Below are positions 1 through 7,878 of a stretch of 7,878 nt of DNA, in pieces; the first letter of the stretch is position 1, and each line of letters opens with the position of its first letter. The position numbers were made by a program, and so were the translations under genes. Origin of the DNA: HGM04593 sp964423665 (GTDB taxonomy: Bacteria; Bacteroidota; Bacteroidia; Bacteroidales; Bacteroidaceae); NCBI GenBank assembly GCA_964423665.1, contig CAYRFX010000088.1, positions 1-7,878 of the forward strand. Direction: 5' to 3'. A model generated the notes under the pieces. It did not search any database and was not told the origin of the DNA. It saw only the letters and a list, made by a program, of their open reading frames with translations.

Positions 1-3000
1 CTCGTCGCGCAACTTGCGGGCTGTGATAATCTGACCGGCTTTCAGGTTCTCTGAATCGCCTGCATCAACAACTACCTTCTTGCCCCAAATGCGGTCGTTC
101 TCCTCCTGGAACTGCAATTTATCAACAACCTGTTGCTCCAAGAAGCGTGTATCACCGGGCTCGTTAATCTGCACCTTGCGCATCATCTGACGAACGATAA
201 TCTCAAAGTGCTTGTCATTAATCTTCACACCCTGTGAACGATAAACGTCCTGTGCCTCGTTTACGATATATTCCTGAACAGCGGTTGAACCCTTGATAGC
301 CAATATGTCAGAGGGTGTTACAGCGCCATCGGAGAGGGGTGTACCTGCACGAACATAGTCGCCGTCCTGAACAAGAATCTGTTTTGATAGAGCTACAAGA
401 TATTTCTTGACATCACCCACCTTTGAGGTTACGATAATCTCGCGGTTACCACGTTTAACCTTGCCCATTGAAACCTCACCATCGATTTCCGATACAACTG
501 CGGGGTTAGAGGGGTTACGAGCTTCAAAGAGCTCTGTTACACGGGGAAGACCACCGGTGATATCGCCTGCACCACCAAACACGCGAGGTATCTTCACAAG
601 CACATCACCGGCTTTCAGTGTCTGCTTATCGTCGATAACAACGTGACCACCCACGGGGAGGTTGTATGTGTGCAGTACCACACCATTTTCGTCTTTGATG
701 TGAACGGTAGGTATCTTTGTCTTGTCCTTAGACTCTATAATCACAATCTCGTGCAAGCCTGTACTTTCGTCGGTCTCAACCTTATATGTGATATTGTCGA
801 TAACAGACTCGAACTCGGCCTGACCGGCAACCTCGGTAACGATAACCGCGTTGAAGGGGTCCCAAGCGGCAATCACCTTGCCGGGTTCCACTACATCACC
901 CTCGGCTGCATAAAGTTTTGAACCATAGGGAATGTTGTGTGCAGAAAGCACAATACCGGTGTTGATGTCAATGAAACGCACCTCGCTCAAACGGCTCACC
1001 ACAATCTTAACGGGAGAGCCATCGGTATCGATGGTGTCAACAGTGCGGAGCTCCTCGAAACCAAGGCGTGATGCATGTTTAGCCTTGATGGTTGCATCGG
1101 CTGCAACGTTACCCGCGGTACCTCCGGCGTGGAATGTACGAAGTGTAAGCTGTGTACCCGGCTCACCGATTGATTGTGCCGCAATAACACCCACAGCCTC
1201 GCCCTTCTCAACCATACGGCTGGTTGCAAGGTTGCGACCATAACATTTGGCACAAACACCATGCTTAGACTCACATGTGAGTACTGAGCGGATTTCAACG
1301 CTCTCGATGGGCGATTTCTCAATCTCCTCGGCAATAGCCTCGGTGATGAGCTCACCTGCGCCAACAAGAACCTTGCCTGTTGTGGGATCGACAACATCAT
1401 GCACTGATACACGACCCAAGATACGCTCGCTGAGCTTTGCAATAACCTCATCGCCATTCTTGAGGGCTGTACATACAAGACCGCGCAGTGTGCCGCAATC
1501 CTCCTCGTTGATGATTACATCGTGAGATACATCGACAAGACGACGTGTGAGGTAACCGGCATCGGCTGTTTTAAGAGCGGTATCGGCAAGACCCTTACGA
1601 GCACCGTGAGATGAAATAAAGTACTCAAGCACAGAAAGACCCTCCTTAAAGTTAGAAAGAATTGGGTTCTCGATAATCTGTGCACCCTCAGAACCTGCCT
1701 TTTGGGGTTTAGCCATAAGACCACGCATACCCGAGAGCTGACGAATCTGGTCTTTTGAACCACGGGCTCCGGAGTCGAGCATCATATATACTGAGTTGAA
1801 GCCTTGGTCATCGGCTGAAATTGTCTTCATAAGAACATCGGCAAGGTCGCTATTAACGTGTGTCCACTCATCGACAACCTTGTTGTAACGCTCCTTATCG
1901 GTGATAAGACCGAGGTTATACTCTGCCAAAATCTCCTCAACCTTTTCGTTGCCTTTACGAACAAGCTCAGCCTTCTCCTCGGGAATGATTACATCGTCGA
2001 GGTTGAACGACAAGCCGCCCTTGAATGCCATATAGTATCCGAGATTCTTAATTCCATCGAGGAACTCTGCCGAGCGGGCAACACCCACGCGCTTAATAAC
2101 CTCTGTAATAATATCACGGAGAGATTTTTTAGAAATAATTGTGTTTATGAAGCCCATCTCGCGGGGAACCACCTGATTCACGATGATACGTCCTACAGAT
2201 GTTTCGCGCAATACCTGTACATAATCGCCATTCTCATCGCGATCCTCAACCATAACCTTAACCGGTGCGTGAATATCTACACGACCTTGGTTGTAGGCGA
2301 TAAGCGCCTCCTCGGGACCATAGAATGTCATACCACAACCCTTTGCACCATCACGCAATTTGGTGATGTAGTAGAGACCAAGTACCATATCCTGCGAAGG
2401 AACGGTGATAGGTGCTCCGTTTGAGGGGTTGAGAATATTGTGCGATTGAAGCATTAGCATCTGAGCCTCCAGAACAGCCTCGTTACTCAAAGGCAAGTGA
2501 ACAGCCATCTGGTCACCGTCAAAGTCGGCGTTGAACGCTGTACATGCCAACGGGTGCAGCTGGATTGCCTTGCCCTCAATCATCTTGGGTTGGAATGCCT
2601 GAATACCCAAACGGTGAAGTGTCGGTGCACGGTTGAGCAACACGGGGTGTCCCTTCATAACGTGCTCCAAGATATCCCAAATAATGGGCTCGCGACGATC
2701 TACAATCTTCTTTGCCGACTTAACAGTCTTAACAATACCGCGCTCGATAAGCTTGCGTATAACGAAGGGCTTGTAGAGCTCTGCTGCCATGAGCTTGGGA
2801 ATACCGCACTCACCCATTTTGAGCTCGGGACCTACAACAATTACCGAACGTGCTGAGTAATCGACACGCTTACCGAGAAGGTTCTGACGGAAACGTCCTT
2901 GCTTACCTTTCAAACTGTCTGAAAGAGACTTCAAAGGACGGTTGGCGTCGGATTTCAAAGCGCTTGCTTTGCGTGAGTTGTCGAAGAGTGAATCGACAGC

Positions 3001-3999
3001 CTCCTGCAGCATACGTTTCTCGTTACGCAAGATAACCTCGGGAGCTTTAATCTCTATGAGTTTCTTCAAACGATTGTTTCGTATGATTACGCGACGATAG
3101 AGGTCGTTAAGGTCCGAAGTTGCGAAACGACCACCATCAAGTGGTACCAAAGGACGCAATTCGGGGGGAATAACGGGAATAACGTTCATAATCATCCACT
3201 CGGGACGGTTGTTGCCGTTAGATGCCGCCATTGATGAACGGAAAGACTCCACTACCTGCAAGCGTTTCAAAGCCTCGTTCTTGCGTTGCTGCGACATATC
3301 TGTGTTGGCACGGTTACGCAACTCGTATGAGAGTGAATCGAGGTCGATGCGCGCCAAAAGGTCCTGAATAGCCTCGGCACCCATCTTGGCAATGAACTTG
3401 TTAGGGTCGCTGTCATCGAGGTATTCATTACCCTCGGGCAGATTATCCATAATGTTCAAATACTGCTCCTCTGTCAAGAGCTGATATGTATCAACACCAT
3501 CGAGAATATCTTCTTTACCGGGAACCTCCTGACGGGACTCGTCGGATTTGCGCGCCATGACACCGGGCTGTATAACTATATATTTCTCATAGTAAATTAC
3601 AGCATCGAGCATCTTGGTGGGAAGACCGAGCAGATAACCTATTTTATTGGGCAATGAACGGAAATACCAGATATGAGCCACAGGAACAACTAACTGAATG
3701 TGTCCCATACGCTCGCGACGCACCTTTTTCTCTGTTACCATTACACCGCAACGGTCGCAGACGATGCCTTTGTAGCGAATACGTTTGTATTTTCCACAGT
3801 GGCATTCATAGTCCTTGACAGGACCGAAGATACGCTCGCAGAACAATCCGTCACGCTCGGGCTTATATGTACGGTAGTTGATTGTCTCGGGCTTCAACAC
3901 CTCACCACAAGAATTACCCAAAATCTCTTGCGGTGAAGCAAGACCAATGGTAATCTTTGTAAAATTTGTTTTTGTCTTTGATTCTTTTCTAAAAGCCAT
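1..3999 (-). CDS. rpoC: DNA-directed RNA polymerase subunit beta' (RpoC), 3' end cut by window edge
   Basis: Catalytic beta' subunit of RNA polymerase, a cytoplasmic enzyme that makes RNA from NTPs on a DNA template. Frame is open from ATG at 3999 to the window edge, giving 1333 codons without a stop; about 90-100 C-terminal codons are probably missing. Seen in order: zinc ribbon C66, C68, C81, C84 (3748-3804) after KPERDGLFCERIFGP; LDGGRFATSDLNDLYRR leading into the sigma-binding clamp helices (about 287-345); the absolutely conserved NADFDGDQM, residues 490-498 (2506-2532), whose D492, D494, D496 bind catalytic Mg; bridge helix about 790-825 with HGARKGLADTALKTADAGYL; second zinc site C835, C909, C916, C919; trigger-loop first helix QSIGEPGTQLTLRTFH, 942-957; DITGGLPRV at 1146-1154. 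Between the last two lies an insertion of about 185 residues, comparable to SI3 of E. coli. Zinc and trigger-loop residues all sit 21 above E. coli numbering, arguing against frameshifts. Start chosen by family N-terminus MAFRKESKTK. It follows rpoB by 31 bases and is presumably co-transcribed. Confidence 0.98.
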   Translation of the reverse strand, partial: MAFRKESKTKTNFTKITIGLASPQEILGNSCGEVLKPETINYRTYKPERDGLFCERIFGPVKDYECHCGKYKRIRYKGIVCDRCGVMVTEKKVRRERMGHIQLVVPVAHIWYFRSLPNKIGYLLGLPTKMLDAVIYYEKYIVIQPGVMARKSDESRQEVPGKEDILDGVDTYQLLTEEQYLNIMDNLPEGNEYLDDSDPNKFIAKMGAEAIQDLLARIDLDSLSYELRNRANTDMSQQRKNEALKRLQVVESFRSSMAASNGNNRPEWMIMNVIPVIPPELRPLVPLDGGRFATSDLNDLYRRVIIRNNRLKKLIEIKAPEVILRNEKRMLQEAVDSLFDNSRKASALKSDANRPLKSLSDSLKGKQGRFRQNLLGKRVDYSARSVIVVGPELKMGECGIPKLMAAELYKPFVIRKLIERGIVKTVKSAKKIVDRREPIIWDILEHVMKGHPVLLNRAPTLHRLGIQAFQPKMIEGKAIQLHPLACTAFNADFDGDQMAVHLPLSNEAVLEAQMLMLQSHNILNPSNGAPITVPSQDMVLGLYYITKLRDGAKGCGMTFYGPEEALIAYNQGRVDIHAPVKVMVEDRDENGDYVQVLRETSVGRIIVNQVVPREMGFINTIISKKSLRDIITEVIKRVGVARSAEFLDGIKNLGYYMAFKGGLSFNLDDVIIPEEKAELVRKGNEKVEEILAEYNLGLITDKERYNKVVDEWTHVNSDLADVLMKTISADDQGFNSVYMMLDSGARGSKDQIRQLSGMRGLMAKPQKAGSEGAQIIENPILSNFKEGLSVLEYFISSHGARKGLADTALKTADAGYLTRRLVDVSHDVIINEEDCGTLRGLVCTALKNGDEVIAKLSERILGRVSVHDVVDPTTGKVLVGAGELITEAIAEEIEKSPIESVEIRSVLTCESKHGVCAKCYGRNLATSRMVEKGEAVGVIAAQSIGEPGTQLTLRTFHAGGTAGNVAADATIKAKHASRLGFEELRTVDTIDTDGSPVKIVVSRLSEVRFIDINTGIVLSAHNIPYGSKLYAAEGDVVEPGKVIAAWDPFNAVIVTEVAGQAEFESVIDNITYKVETDESTGLHEIVIIESKDKTKIPTVHIKDENGVVLHTYNLPVGGHVVIDDKQTLKAGDVLVKIPRVFGGAGDITGGLPRVTELFEARNPSNPAVVSEIDGEVSMGKVKRGNREIIVTSKVGDVKKYLVALSKQILVQDGDYVRAGTPLSDGAVTPSDILAIKGSTAVQEYIVNEAQDVYRSQGVKINDKHFEIIVRQMMRKVQINEPGDTRFLEQQVVDKLQFQEENDRIWGKKVVVDAGDSENLKAGQIITARKLRDE

Positions 4000-4030
4000 A
4001 GTTGTATATTGACAAACGTGATGGAATTAA
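4000..4030 (-). other. rpoB-rpoC intergenic spacer without Shine-Dalgarno
   Basis: This 31-base spacer separates the rpoB TAA (4031-4033) from the rpoC ATG (3997-3999). On the coding strand it reads as AT-rich sequence ending in AATATACAACT before the ATG. No GGAGG-like ribosome binding site is seen, no hairpin followed by T-run, and no properly spaced Bacteroidota promoter. Weak Shine-Dalgarno use with AT-rich sequence before the start is known for Bacteroidota, so this fits normal initiation there. The short distance and lack of a terminator support one rpoB-rpoC transcript; possible translational coupling is inference. Confidence 0.75.
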
Positions 4031-7000
4031 TTATTCAAATGAAATACTCAAACCTAAACCGCGGAGCTCATGCAACAACACGTTGAGAGACTCGGGCAAT
4101 GAGGGTGTAGGCATGGGATCGCCTTTAACAATAGCCTCGTATGCCTTTGAACGACCGGCAACATCGTCGGACTTGATGGTGAGAATCTCTTGCAGAATGT
4201 GCGCAGCACCAAATGCCTCGAGCGCCCAAACCTCCATCTCTCCAAAACGCTGTCCTCCGAACTGTGCCTTACCACCAAGCGGCTGCTGTGTGATGAGCGA
4301 GTAGGGACCGATTGAACGTGCGTGCATCTTATCCTCAACCATGTGTCCGAGTTTAAGCATGTAGCTCACACCCACTGTTGCAGGCTGATCGAACTGCTCA
4401 CCTGTGCCACCATCGTAGAGATAGGTCTTACCAAAACGGGGGATACCGGCTTTGTCAGTCCATGTGCAAAGGTCGTCGAGTTTTGCACCATCAAAGATGG
4501 GTGTTGCAAACTTAACACCAAGCTCTTTACCGGCACGACCGAGAACAGTCTCGAATATCTGACCGATATTCATACGAGAGGGCACACCCAGCGGGTTAAG
4601 GATAATATCAACGGGAGTACCATCTGCCAAGAAGGGCATATCCTCCTGACGAACCACGCGAGAAACAATACCTTTGTTACCGTGGCGACCCGCCATCTTA
4701 TCACCGACACCAATCTTACGTTTCTTGGCAATATATACTTTTGCCATCTTCATTGTGCCCGAGGGCAGCTCATCACCAATAGTGAGAGCAAACTTCTCGC
4801 GCTTAACCTGTGCATCAAGTTCTTTATACTTGTGCAAATAGTTTATAATGAGGGCACGGATAAGGTCGTTGGTGTGGGCATCGGCTGTCCACTTGCTCAG
4901 CTGAACCGAATCGTAGTTGAGAGCCTCAAGCTCACCTTTCATAAATTTAGCACCCTTGGCAATGACCTCGGTTCCCATAAAGTCTTTTACACCCTGAGAA
5001 ACACGGCCATCGATGAGTGTGAGCAACTTGTTCACAAGAATCTCTTTCAACTCACCAACTTTCTGCATAAACTCATCATCGATTTTAGGCAACTTAGCCT
5101 TGTCGGCAAGCTTTGCGGAACGGCTCTTCTCGGCTTTCTGGAAGAGACGACGACCGATAACAACTCCTTGCAACGAGGGAGACGCCTTCAATGATGCGTC
5201 CTTAACATCACCCGCTTTATCGCCAAAGATTGCGCGGAGGAGTTTCTCCTCGGGAGTGGGATCAGATTCACCTTTAGGTGTGATTTTACCTATAATAATA
5301 TCACCGGGCTTAACATATGCTCCCACGCGGATAATACCATTCTTGTCCAAATCCTTGGTAGCATCCTCGCTTACGTTGGGGATATCATATGTAAACTCCT
5401 CCATACCACGTTTGGTCTCGCGTACCTCCAAAGAGAGTTCATCAACGTGAACAGATGTCAAGACATCTTCACGCACTACACGCTCGTTGAGCACGATGGC
5501 ATCCTCGTAGTTATAACCCTTCCACGGCATATAAGCTACCAAGAGGTTCTTGCCAAGTGCAAGTTCACCAGCCTGTGTAGAATAACCCTCTGTGAGAATA
5601 TCACCGGCTTTAACAACCTGCCCTTTGTTGCAAATGGGACGGAGGTCGATGGTCATATTCTGGTTGGTACGACGGAACTTGGGTATAATATACTCCTTGG
5701 AAGCGGGTTCGAAGCTAACGAACTCCTCCTCCTCGGTGCGGTCATATTTGATTACAATTCTTGATGCATCTACAAATTCAACGACACCGTCGCCCTCGGC
5801 AACAATCTGTGTACGAGAATCCTCAACCAGCTGTCTCTCGATACCGGTACCAACAATAGGAGCCTCGGTAGTGAGCAAAGGAACTGCCTGGCGCATCATG
5901 TTTGAACCCATCAACGCACGGTTGGCATCGTCGTGCTCCAAGAAGGGGATGAGCGATGCTGCGATAGATGCAATCTGCTGGGGAGATACGTCCATGAGCT
6001 CTACATTTTCGGGAGCCACAACAGGGTAATCTGCATCTTGACGGGTTTTTACCTTTTTAAGTATGAAGTTTCCTTTTTCGTCAAGGGGAGCATTACCCTG
6101 AGCAATTATCTTGCCCTCCTCCTCCTCGGCGGTGTAGTAAACAACATTATCATTATTTATATCAACTTTGCTGTTAGCCGCTGTTCTATAAGGGGTAACA
6201 ATAAAGCCGAGTTCATTTATCTTCGCATAGATACACAATGACGAAATAAGTCCGATGTTGGGACCCTCAGGGGTCTCAATGGGACAAAGACGACCATAGT
6301 GTGTGTAGTGAACGTCACGAACCTCGAAACCTGCACGCTCACGAGAAAGACCGCCGGGGCCGAGAGCCGAAAGACGACGTTTGTGTGTGATTTCTGCAAG
6401 AGGGTTGGTCTGGTCCATGAACTGAGACAGCGCATTAGTACCAAAGAAGGTATTAATTACTGCTGAAACGGTTTTTGCGTTGATGAGGTCAGTGGGAGTA
6501 AACACCTCGTTATCGCGCACATTCATTCTCTCGCGAATGGTGCGTGCCATACGAGCCAAACCTATTGCAAACTGGTTAGAAAGCTGCTCGCCCACTGTGC
6601 GGACACGACGGTTGCTCAAGTGGTCTATATCATCGACAACAGCTTTTGAGTTTACAAGACCTATCAAATATTTGATAATCTCAATAATATCCTCCTTGGT
6701 GAGTACGCGAACCGACATATCGGTTGAAAGACCGAGTTTGCGGTTTATACGATAGCGACCTACATCGCCAAGGTCATAACGTTTCTCAGAGAAGAAGAGG
6801 TTGTTGATAACCTCGCGGGCGCTTGCATCGTCAGCAGGGTCGGCGTTACGCAACTGCTTGAAAATCTGATATACAGCCTCGCGCTCTGAGTTTGTGGGGT
6901 CTTTATCAAGAGTATTGAAGATGAGAGAATGGTCAATGGCGTCGGCACCCTCGTTCTCCTTATGAAGAAGGATAGTCTCGACACCGCTCTCCAATATGCG

Positions 7001-7849
7001 GTCAACAAGCTCCTGATCAAGAATCTTGCCACGCTCTACAATAATCTCGCTGCGCTCGATTGATGTAATCTCACCGGTATCGGGATCTACATAATCCTCT
7101 TGAGTGGTGGTTACAACACGACCTGCCATCATGCGACCGAGCACCTTTTTCATATTTGTTTTTGTAACTTTGAACTCCTCGGCAAGGTCGAATATATCAA
7201 GAATATCCTTGTCCGATTCAAAGCCTATGGCGCGCAACAAAGTTGTTACGGGCAATTTCTTCTTACGGTCGATGTATGCATACATCACATTATTGATGTC
7301 GGTAGCGAACTCAATCCAAGAGCCCTTGAAAGGAATAATGCGTGCCGAATACAAGGGAGTACCGTTTGCGTGTACACTCTGACCGAAGAACACACCGGGT
7401 GAACGGTGCAACTGAGAAACCACAACACGCTCTGCACCATTGATAATAAATGTACCTTGCTTGGTCATGTAAGGAATGGGACCAAGGAATACATCTTGTA
7501 TCACTGTATCAAAATCCTCATGATCGGGGTCGGTACAGTAAAGTTTCAACTTTGCTTTAAGGGGAACACTATAAGTGAGACCGCGCTCCAAGCACTCGGT
7601 TATAGAGTAACGTGGCGGGTCGATGTAATAGTCCAGAAACTCCAATACAAAGTTATTCCTCGTATCGGTGATAGGGAAGTTCTCTGCAAATACTTTGTAA
7701 AGACCATCGTTCACACGTTTTTCGGGGGGAGTATCCAATTGGAGGAAATCCTCGAAAGATTTCAATTGCACTTCCAAAAAGTCCGGACAAGGCATCGGAT
7801 CTTTTATAGAAGCAAAGTTAATTCTTTGATTATCAGTTTTTAGCGACAT
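4031..7849 (-). CDS. rpoB: DNA-directed RNA polymerase subunit beta (RpoB), complete
   Basis: Second-largest subunit of RNA polymerase, forming one side of the active-site cleft with RpoC; 1272 aa, ending in TAA. Seen in order: N-terminal protrusion and lobe with GPIPYMTKQGTFIINGAERVVVSQLHRSPG (130s-150s, split as IPYMTKQGTF and INGAERVVVSQLHRSPG); a lobe segment about 215-350 resembling E. coli SI1 in position; rifampicin region 470-496 (6362-6442) containing LSQFMDQ, ITHKRR and SALGPGG; RLCPIETPEGPNIGLI at 520-535; GYNYEDAIVLNER with E782 and D783 near the active site; a charged, helical insertion at about 903-1025 at the place of E. coli SI2; GDKMAGRHGNKG with K1051 and K1059, matching E. 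coli K1065 and K1073; the C-terminal clamp with QPLGGKAQFGGQRFGEMEVWAL and the usual ending ELRGLGLSISFE. Length fits Bacteroidota RpoB (about 1270). Start MSLKTDNQRINF matches the family N-terminus. No truncation or missing key residue. Rifampicin-contact positions Q476, D479, H489 and S494 are the susceptible-type residues. Confidence 0.99.
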   Translation of the reverse strand: MSLKTDNQRINFASIKDPMPCPDFLEVQLKSFEDFLQLDTPPEKRVNDGLYKVFAENFPITDTRNNFVLEFLDYYIDPPRYSITECLERGLTYSVPLKAKLKLYCTDPDHEDFDTVIQDVFLGPIPYMTKQGTFIINGAERVVVSQLHRSPGVFFGQSVHANGTPLYSARIIPFKGSWIEFATDINNVMYAYIDRKKKLPVTTLLRAIGFESDKDILDIFDLAEEFKVTKTNMKKVLGRMMAGRVVTTTQEDYVDPDTGEITSIERSEIIVERGKILDQELVDRILESGVETILLHKENEGADAIDHSLIFNTLDKDPTNSEREAVYQIFKQLRNADPADDASAREVINNLFFSEKRYDLGDVGRYRINRKLGLSTDMSVRVLTKEDIIEIIKYLIGLVNSKAVVDDIDHLSNRRVRTVGEQLSNQFAIGLARMARTIRERMNVRDNEVFTPTDLINAKTVSAVINTFFGTNALSQFMDQTNPLAEITHKRRLSALGPGGLSRERAGFEVRDVHYTHYGRLCPIETPEGPNIGLISSLCIYAKINELGFIVTPYRTAANSKVDINNDNVVYYTAEEEEGKIIAQGNAPLDEKGNFILKKVKTRQDADYPVVAPENVELMDVSPQQIASIAASLIPFLEHDDANRALMGSNMMRQAVPLLTTEAPIVGTGIERQLVEDSRTQIVAEGDGVVEFVDASRIVIKYDRTEEEEFVSFEPASKEYIIPKFRRTNQNMTIDLRPICNKGQVVKAGDILTEGYSTQAGELALGKNLLVAYMPWKGYNYEDAIVLNERVVREDVLTSVHVDELSLEVRETKRGMEEFTYDIPNVSEDATKDLDKNGIIRVGAYVKPGDIIIGKITPKGESDPTPEEKLLRAIFGDKAGDVKDASLKASPSLQGVVIGRRLFQKAEKSRSAKLADKAKLPKIDDEFMQKVGELKEILVNKLLTLIDGRVSQGVKDFMGTEVIAKGAKFMKGELEALNYDSVQLSKWTADAHTNDLIRALIINYLHKYKELDAQVKREKFALTIGDELPSGTMKMAKVYIAKKRKIGVGDKMAGRHGNKGIVSRVVRQEDMPFLADGTPVDIILNPLGVPSRMNIGQIFETVLGRAGKELGVKFATPIFDGAKLDDLCTWTDKAGIPRFGKTYLYDGGTGEQFDQPATVGVSYMLKLGHMVEDKMHARSIGPYSLITQQPLGGKAQFGGQRFGEMEVWALEAFGAAHILQEILTIKSDDVAGRSKAYEAIVKGDPMPTPSLPESLNVLLHELRGLGLSISFE

Positions 7850-7878
7850 TGTGGAAGAATGTTTTAGAACTTACTTAT
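7850..7878 (-). other. Partial rpoB leader, AT-rich, no Shine-Dalgarno
   Basis: Only 29 bases precede the rpoB ATG inside the window. The coding strand reads as AT-rich sequence (AAGTTCTAAAACATTC, then TTCCACA) with no purine-rich ribosome binding site and no recognisable promoter box. It does not resemble the end of a ribosomal protein gene that I could identify, so an upstream rplL, which is usual for this locus in bacteria, is expected but cannot be seen here. Confidence 0.5.

Noticed and set aside
996..1478. Minus-strand open frame of 160 codons in another frame of rpoC
   Set aside because: It covers the second zinc site and trigger loop of RpoC, which are intact in the true frame; its translation is low-complexity in Ser, Val, Leu and Arg.
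1858..2424. Plus-strand open frame of 188 codons antisense to rpoC
   Set aside because: It overlaps conserved rpoC coding sequence completely, resembles no known family, and has the same shadow composition as the other antisense frames.
4036..4052. TTTG boxes near the end of rpoB as a possible internal promoter for rpoC
   Set aside because: One stretch (TTCATTTG on the minus strand) is close to the Bacteroidota -7 box TAnnTTTG, but the nearest upstream TTTG is only about 5 bases away instead of about 20, and it lies in conserved coding sequence.
4322..5194. Plus-strand open frame of 290 codons antisense to rpoB
   Set aside because: It lies wholly inside rpoB on the opposite strand. Its translation is rich in Cys, His, Asn and Leu with no recognisable domain, as expected from the complement of a strongly codon-biased gene.
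1..7878. A hidden accessory system (mobile element, CRISPR, toxin, retron or similar)
   Set aside because: About 99 percent of the window is accounted for by two conserved housekeeping genes; the 60 non-coding bases hold no repeat, hairpin or RNA gene that I can see.

Overview
The window is a segment of a bacterial chromosome, probably from the order Bacteroidales (Bacteroidota). It holds the rpoB–rpoC transcription unit, read entirely on the minus strand. The assignment to Bacteroidales is an inference. It rests on the RpoB N-terminus (SLKTDNQRINFASIKDP, then CPDFLEVQLKSFEDFLQ), on RpoB length (1272 aa against 1342 in E. coli), on the rifampicin-region variant FGTNALSQFMDQTNPLAEITHKRR (split here as FGTNALSQFMDQ / TNPLAEITHKRR), on the RpoC bridge-helix loop KPQKAGSEGAQIIENP, and on AT-rich start regions with no Shine-Dalgarno sequence.

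Layout in the direction of transcription (high to low coordinates): 7878-7850 is the last 29 bases of the rpoB leader. 7849-4031 is complete rpoB, the RNA polymerase beta subunit. 4030-4000 is a 31-base spacer with no terminator or clear promoter. 3999-1 is rpoC, the beta' subunit, open without a stop for 1333 codons and cut by the window edge. By comparison with related proteins, roughly 90-100 C-terminal codons are missing. I walked the rpoC frame triplet by triplet and found no internal stop or frameshift.

The two products form the catalytic core of RNA polymerase. RpoC supplies the Mg-binding aspartate triad, bridge helix, trigger loop and two zinc sites. RpoB supplies the rifampicin pocket, the conserved lysines near the active centre and the C-terminal region that packs against RpoC. 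All key residues checked are intact, and tight spacing implies co-transcription, probably as the end of an rplJL-rpoBC type operon whose ribosomal protein genes would lie above position 7878.

Every other long open frame in the window, on either strand, lies inside these two genes and looks like a coding shadow. I found no mobile element, RNA gene, CRISPR array, notable repeat or undescribed system. This is an ordinary, highly conserved housekeeping region.
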